Positions 5,111 through 7,712 of a DNA stretch of 7,712 nucleotides are shown piece by piece. Numbering within the stretch: position 1 is the first letter of the stretch; every line of letters starts with the position of its first letter. The stretch spans positions 1 through 7,712 of the forward strand of contig CAIYWM010000076.1 of NCBI GenBank assembly GCA_903929895.1, read 5' to 3'. The translations under genes and the position numbers were made by a program. Source of the stretch: an uncultured Alphaproteobacteria bacterium. Its GTDB lineage: Bacteria > Pseudomonadota > Alphaproteobacteria > Reyranellales > Reyranellaceae. The notes under the pieces were generated by a model. It worked only from the letters and a program-made list of their open reading frames with translations. It did no database searches and had not been told where the DNA came from.

Positions 5111-7441
5111 TCAGCCTGAATTCAGCGCCCGCCACACCTTCTCCGGCGTGGCCGGCATGTCGATGTGCTTGCCGCCCAGCGCATCGACGATGGCGTTCAT
5201 GATCGACGGCAGGGCGCCCGCACAGCCCGCCTCGCCGCAGCCTTTCACGCCAAGCGTATTGGTCTTGGCCGGCACGGGATGGCTCTGGATCGTGAAGCTC
5301 GGCGCATCCTGCGCCCGGGGTAGCGCGTAGTCGGTGAAGGAGCCGGTCAGCAGCTGGCCCTGCTCGTCGTAGACGGTGCGCTCCATGATCGCCTGACCGA
5401 GTCCCTGCACGACGCCGCCATGCGCCTGGCCTTCGACCAGCAGCGGATTGATGACCGTGCCGAAGTCGTTGACCATGAAGTAGCGCACCAGCTCGATCGT
5501 GCCCGTCTCGGGATCGATCTCGACCTCGCAGACATGACAGCCGTTGGGGAACGACGAAGGCGGCGTGTCGGAGACATGCGCCACGTCGAGCGTCTGCGGT
5601 ACGTCATCCGGCAGCGCGAGACCGTCGCGCAGCTTCTGCGCCAGCTCGAGGATGCCGATGCTGCGGTCGGTGCCGGCGATCTTGAAGCGGCCCTTGTCGA
5701 ATTCCATGTCGGCGACCGACGCTTCCAACACATGCGCGGCGATCTGCTTGCCCTGGTCGATGACCTTCTTGCTGGCTTCGAGGAAGGCTTCCGCGCCCAC
5801 CAGCGCCGAGCGTGAACCGCCGGTACCGCCGCCCGCCTTGAGCTGGTCGCTGTCACCCTGCAGCAGCTTGAAGCGCTCGAAGGGAATGCCCAGCAGGCCG
5901 GTCAGAACCTGGGCGAAGGCCGAGGCATGGCCCTGGCCATAGTCGAGCGTGCCGCTCAGCATGGTGACGTCGCCATCGGGCTCGAAGCGGATGCCGCCAT
6001 GCTCCTTGCCGGCCGGCGCCGTCACCTCGAGATAGCTGCCGACGCCGCGGCCGCGCAGCTTGCCGCGCTTGGCGCTCTCTTCCTTGCGGGCCGCGAAGCC
6101 GTCCCAGTCGGAGATCTGCAGCGTCTCGTCGAGGATGGCGCGGAACTCGCCCGAATCGTAGAGATTGTTGGCCGGCGACTTGTACGGCATCTGCTCCGGC
6201 GCAATGTGAGTGCGCCGCCGCAACTCGATGCCGTCGATGCCCATCTCGCGGGCGGCTGTGTCGATCAGGCGCTCCATGAAATAGTTGCCTTCGGGACGGC
6301 CCGCGCCGCGATAGGCCGCGATCGGCGTGCAGTTGGTGAAGACGATCTTGGAATTCACCTCCATGGCCGGCGTCCGGTAGACGTCGATCAGGTTCTTCAC
6401 CGCGTTGGTCGTGGCCGGCATCGGCGGATAGATGTAGGCGCCGGCATTGCCGTAGCCGGTGAGCCGCACCGCGAGGAACCTGCCGTCCTTGTCGAGCGCC
6501 AGTTCGGCGACACGCTCGTGATCGCGGCCGTGATGATCGGACAGGAAACTCTCGGAACGCTCGTCGGTCCATTTCACCGGACGGCCGAGCTTCTTCGCCG
6601 CCAGCAGCAGCGGCCCATATTCCGGATAAGGCGGTGCCTTCATGCCGAACGAACCGCCGACATTGCCGGTCAGCACATGCAGCTTGTCAGGCGTGACCTT
6701 GAGCACGTCGTTGGCCAGGCCACCGCGCAGGCCGAACACGCCCTGGCAGCCGACGTTCAGGACCCAGCGGTCCCTGGCCGTGTCGTAGGAGCCGATGGCC
6801 GACCGCGGCTCCATGGCGTTGACCACGATGCGCTGGGAATCGATCTCGAGCCGCGTGACGTGCGCGGCTTCGGCAAATGCCTTGGCGACGGCCTCGGCGT
6901 CGCCGAAGTGGAAATCGAGTACGAGATTGCCCGGTGCTTCGGCATGGATCTGCGGCGCACCCTCCGCCAGCGCCGCTTCGGGGCTGGTCACGGCCGGCAG
7001 TTCCTCGATGTCGAGCATCACGGCTTCCGCGGCGTCCTTCGCCTGCAGCGCCGTCTCCGCAACGACCATCGCCACCACTTCGCCCACGAACCGCACCTTG
7101 CCCTTCGCCAGCGACCAGCGCGGCGGCCGCTTCATCGGCGTGCCGTCCCTCTGCGGGAGGTTGAGCGGGCACACCAGCGGGCCGAAGCCCGCCTCATCGA
7201 GATCGGCCGCCGTCAGGATCATCAGCACGCCCGGCATGTCCTTCGCTTCGGACATGTCGATACCCTTCAGCAATCCGTGCGCGTTGCGGCTGCGCACCAT
7301 CACCGCATGGGCCTGGCCCGGAAGATTGATGTCGTCGGTGTAGCGGCCCTCACCTCGCAGGAGGACCGGATCCTCCTTGCGCGTCACCGGCTGGCCCACG
7401 CCGAACTTCACGAAGGCAAGACTGTCGTCGAAAGTGTCCAT
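5111..7441 (-). CDS. Molybdenum hydroxylase large subunit (xanthine dehydrogenase family, form II CoxL-like)
   Basis: This is a 776-residue molybdopterin-cytosine-dinucleotide-binding subunit of the xanthine dehydrogenase / aerobic CO dehydrogenase family, which normally hydroxylates an aromatic, N-heterocyclic or aldehyde carbon in an LMS heterotrimer. The a/b-hammerhead domain lies at roughly 25-140 (RKEDPVLLRGEGRYTDDI near its start), followed by two Mo-cofactor domains. Visible motifs are GGSFGMK (262-268), A376-YRGAG-R382, YGQGHAS with Q503, GGGTGGSRS, and GCGEAG with the likely catalytic E737. AYRGAGR is the form II signature. True CO dehydrogenases (form I) carry AYxCSFR, so CO is an unlikely main substrate. 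ATG 7441 was chosen, and GTG 7453 would add four residues. No FAD (medium) or 2Fe-2S (small) subunit gene is adjacent: downstream is a convergent GST and upstream a NIPSNAP gene. Length and motifs look intact. Confidence 0.93.
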   Translation of the reverse strand: MDTFDDSLAFVKFGVGQPVTRKEDPVLLRGEGRYTDDINLPGQAHAVMVRSRNAHGLLKGIDMSEAKDMPGVLMILTAADLDEAGFGPLVCPLNLPQRDGTPMKRPPRWSLAKGKVRFVGEVVAMVVAETALQAKDAAEAVMLDIEELPAVTSPEAALAEGAPQIHAEAPGNLVLDFHFGDAEAVAKAFAEAAHVTRLEIDSQRIVVNAMEPRSAIGSYDTARDRWVLNVGCQGVFGLRGGLANDVLKVTPDKLHVLTGNVGGSFGMKAPPYPEYGPLLLAAKKLGRPVKWTDERSESFLSDHHGRDHERVAELALDKDGRFLAVRLTGYGNAGAYIYPPMPATTNAVKNLIDVYRTPAMEVNSKIVFTNCTPIAAYRGAGRPEGNYFMERLIDTAAREMGIDGIELRRRTHIAPEQMPYKSPANNLYDSGEFRAILDETLQISDWDGFAARKEESAKRGKLRGRGVGSYLEVTAPAGKEHGGIRFEPDGDVTMLSGTLDYGQGHASAFAQVLTGLLGIPFERFKLLQGDSDQLKAGGGTGGSRSALVGAEAFLEASKKVIDQGKQIAAHVLEASVADMEFDKGRFKIAGTDRSIGILELAQKLRDGLALPDDVPQTLDVAHVSDTPPSSFPNGCHVCEVEIDPETGTIELVRYFMVNDFGTVINPLLVEGQAHGGVVQGLGQAIMERTVYDEQGQLLTGSFTDYALPRAQDAPSFTIQSHPVPAKTNTLGVKGCGEAGCAGALPSIMNAIVDALGGKHIDMPATPEKVWRALNSG

Positions 7442-7460
7442 GCGCGTACTCACAAAACAA

Positions 7461-7512
7461 TTGTCATCCTGAGCCGCAGGCGAAGGATCCTTCGCTGCGC
7501 TCAGGATGACAA
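7461..7512. repeat. Palindromic intergenic element, copy B (compact hairpin)
   Basis: A 52-base near-perfect palindrome has outer arms of 14 bases (7461-7474 with 7499-7512, TTGTCATCCTGAGC) and a perfect 16-base centre GCGAAGGATCCTTCGC (7480-7495). The unpaired pieces are 5 bases (7475-7479) on one side and 3 on the other (7496-7498). It shares its arm sequence with copy A at 5010-5095. It lies 11 bases downstream of the NIPSNAP stop and 19 bases upstream of the hydroxylase ATG on the - strand. It may therefore act as a terminator or attenuating hairpin, or as an mRNA processing or stabilising stem, if the two genes are co-transcribed. Confidence 0.85.
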
Positions 7513-7523
7513 CTACGTCGTTA

Positions 7524-7712
7524 CTACTTCAGCGGCGAATAGTTCGTCGGCAGTAGCAGGGTGGAATGCATCTCCTGCAGCTTGGCCGGGCCCTTGGCGA
7601 GATAGGCCTGCCACGCCGGATCCTTCATCGCCGCGGCACGGGCCTCGAAGCGCTCCTGCAGGTTCTTGTAGCGCCAGAGATGGATCCACTCGTTGGGCTG
7701 CGGGAACTCGCC
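7524..7712 (-). CDS. NIPSNAP-family protein, C-terminal part (5' end outside window)
   Basis: The - strand frame is open from the right edge to a TAG at 7524-7526, giving 62 residues. They include NEWIHLWRYKNLQERFEARA, followed by MKDPAWQAYLAKGPAKLQE and the end LLLPTNYSPLK. This matches the C-terminal half of the NIPSNAP / dimeric alpha-beta barrel fold: a strand with x-H-L-W-x-Y, an arginine-rich helix, DPxWQAYL, then a short C-terminal strand. Full-length bacterial members are about 100-210 residues, so half or more is missing. Small NIPSNAP proteins are often found beside oxidoreductase genes of small-molecule catabolism, but their biochemical role is poorly known. It reads in the same direction as the molybdenum hydroxylase, 82 bases upstream of it, with a palindromic element between. 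Confidence 0.8.
   Translation of the reverse strand, partial: GEFPQPNEWIHLWRYKNLQERFEARAAAMKDPAWQAYLAKGPAKLQEMHSTLLLPTNYSPLK

Noticed and set aside
5111..7441. Annotation as carbon monoxide dehydrogenase (coxL)
   Set aside because: The active-site loop is AYRGAGR and not AYxCSFR, and no coxM or coxS is adjacent, so only the broader family name is justified.

Overview
This is a high-GC, densely coded chromosomal segment. It looks like the genome of an environmental alphaproteobacterium (Rhizobiales, Bradyrhizobium or Reyranella-like). That placement is an inference from base composition, gene content and an intergenic palindrome of the GTCATCCTGAGCG type. There are no rRNA or tRNA genes, CRISPR arrays, transposases or phage genes. 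All genes look like catabolic or detoxification enzymes, and no intergenic gap exceeds about 125 bases.

Layout. The left edge holds the C-terminal half of an acyl-CoA dehydrogenase (+), closed by a good intrinsic terminator (733-769). A two-gene + strand unit follows: an amidohydrolase of the YtcJ-like amidohydrolase-3 family (814-2463), whose stop overlaps the GTG start of a CobW/COG0523-type G3E GTPase (2460-3404). The GTPase runs tail-to-tail into a D-2-hydroxyacid dehydrogenase on the - strand (3368-4366), with a 37-base coding overlap. The dehydrogenase is divergent from a small glutathione S-transferase (+, 4420-4986). The 53-base gap between those two starts contains a two-armed inverted repeat. 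The GST then converges on a large molybdenum hydroxylase subunit (-, 5111-7441) with the AYRGAGR signature of form II CoxL-like proteins. A NIPSNAP-family gene (-) lies upstream of it and runs off the right edge.

Two copies of one palindromic intergenic element occur. One sits between the convergent GST and hydroxylase genes (5010-5095). The other sits between the NIPSNAP and hydroxylase genes (7461-7512).

How the genes may work together. The best functional link is the overlapping amidohydrolase and G3E GTPase pair: a metal-dependent hydrolase coupled to a putative metallochaperone. The other genes are plausible parts of acyl, hydroxyacid and aromatic or N-heterocycle catabolism, but nothing in the window ties them to one substrate. 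I see no clearly new defence, mobile or signalling system. The candidates worth following are the coupled metalloenzyme and GTPase pair, the molybdenum hydroxylase large subunit without adjacent small and medium subunits, and the repeat family.
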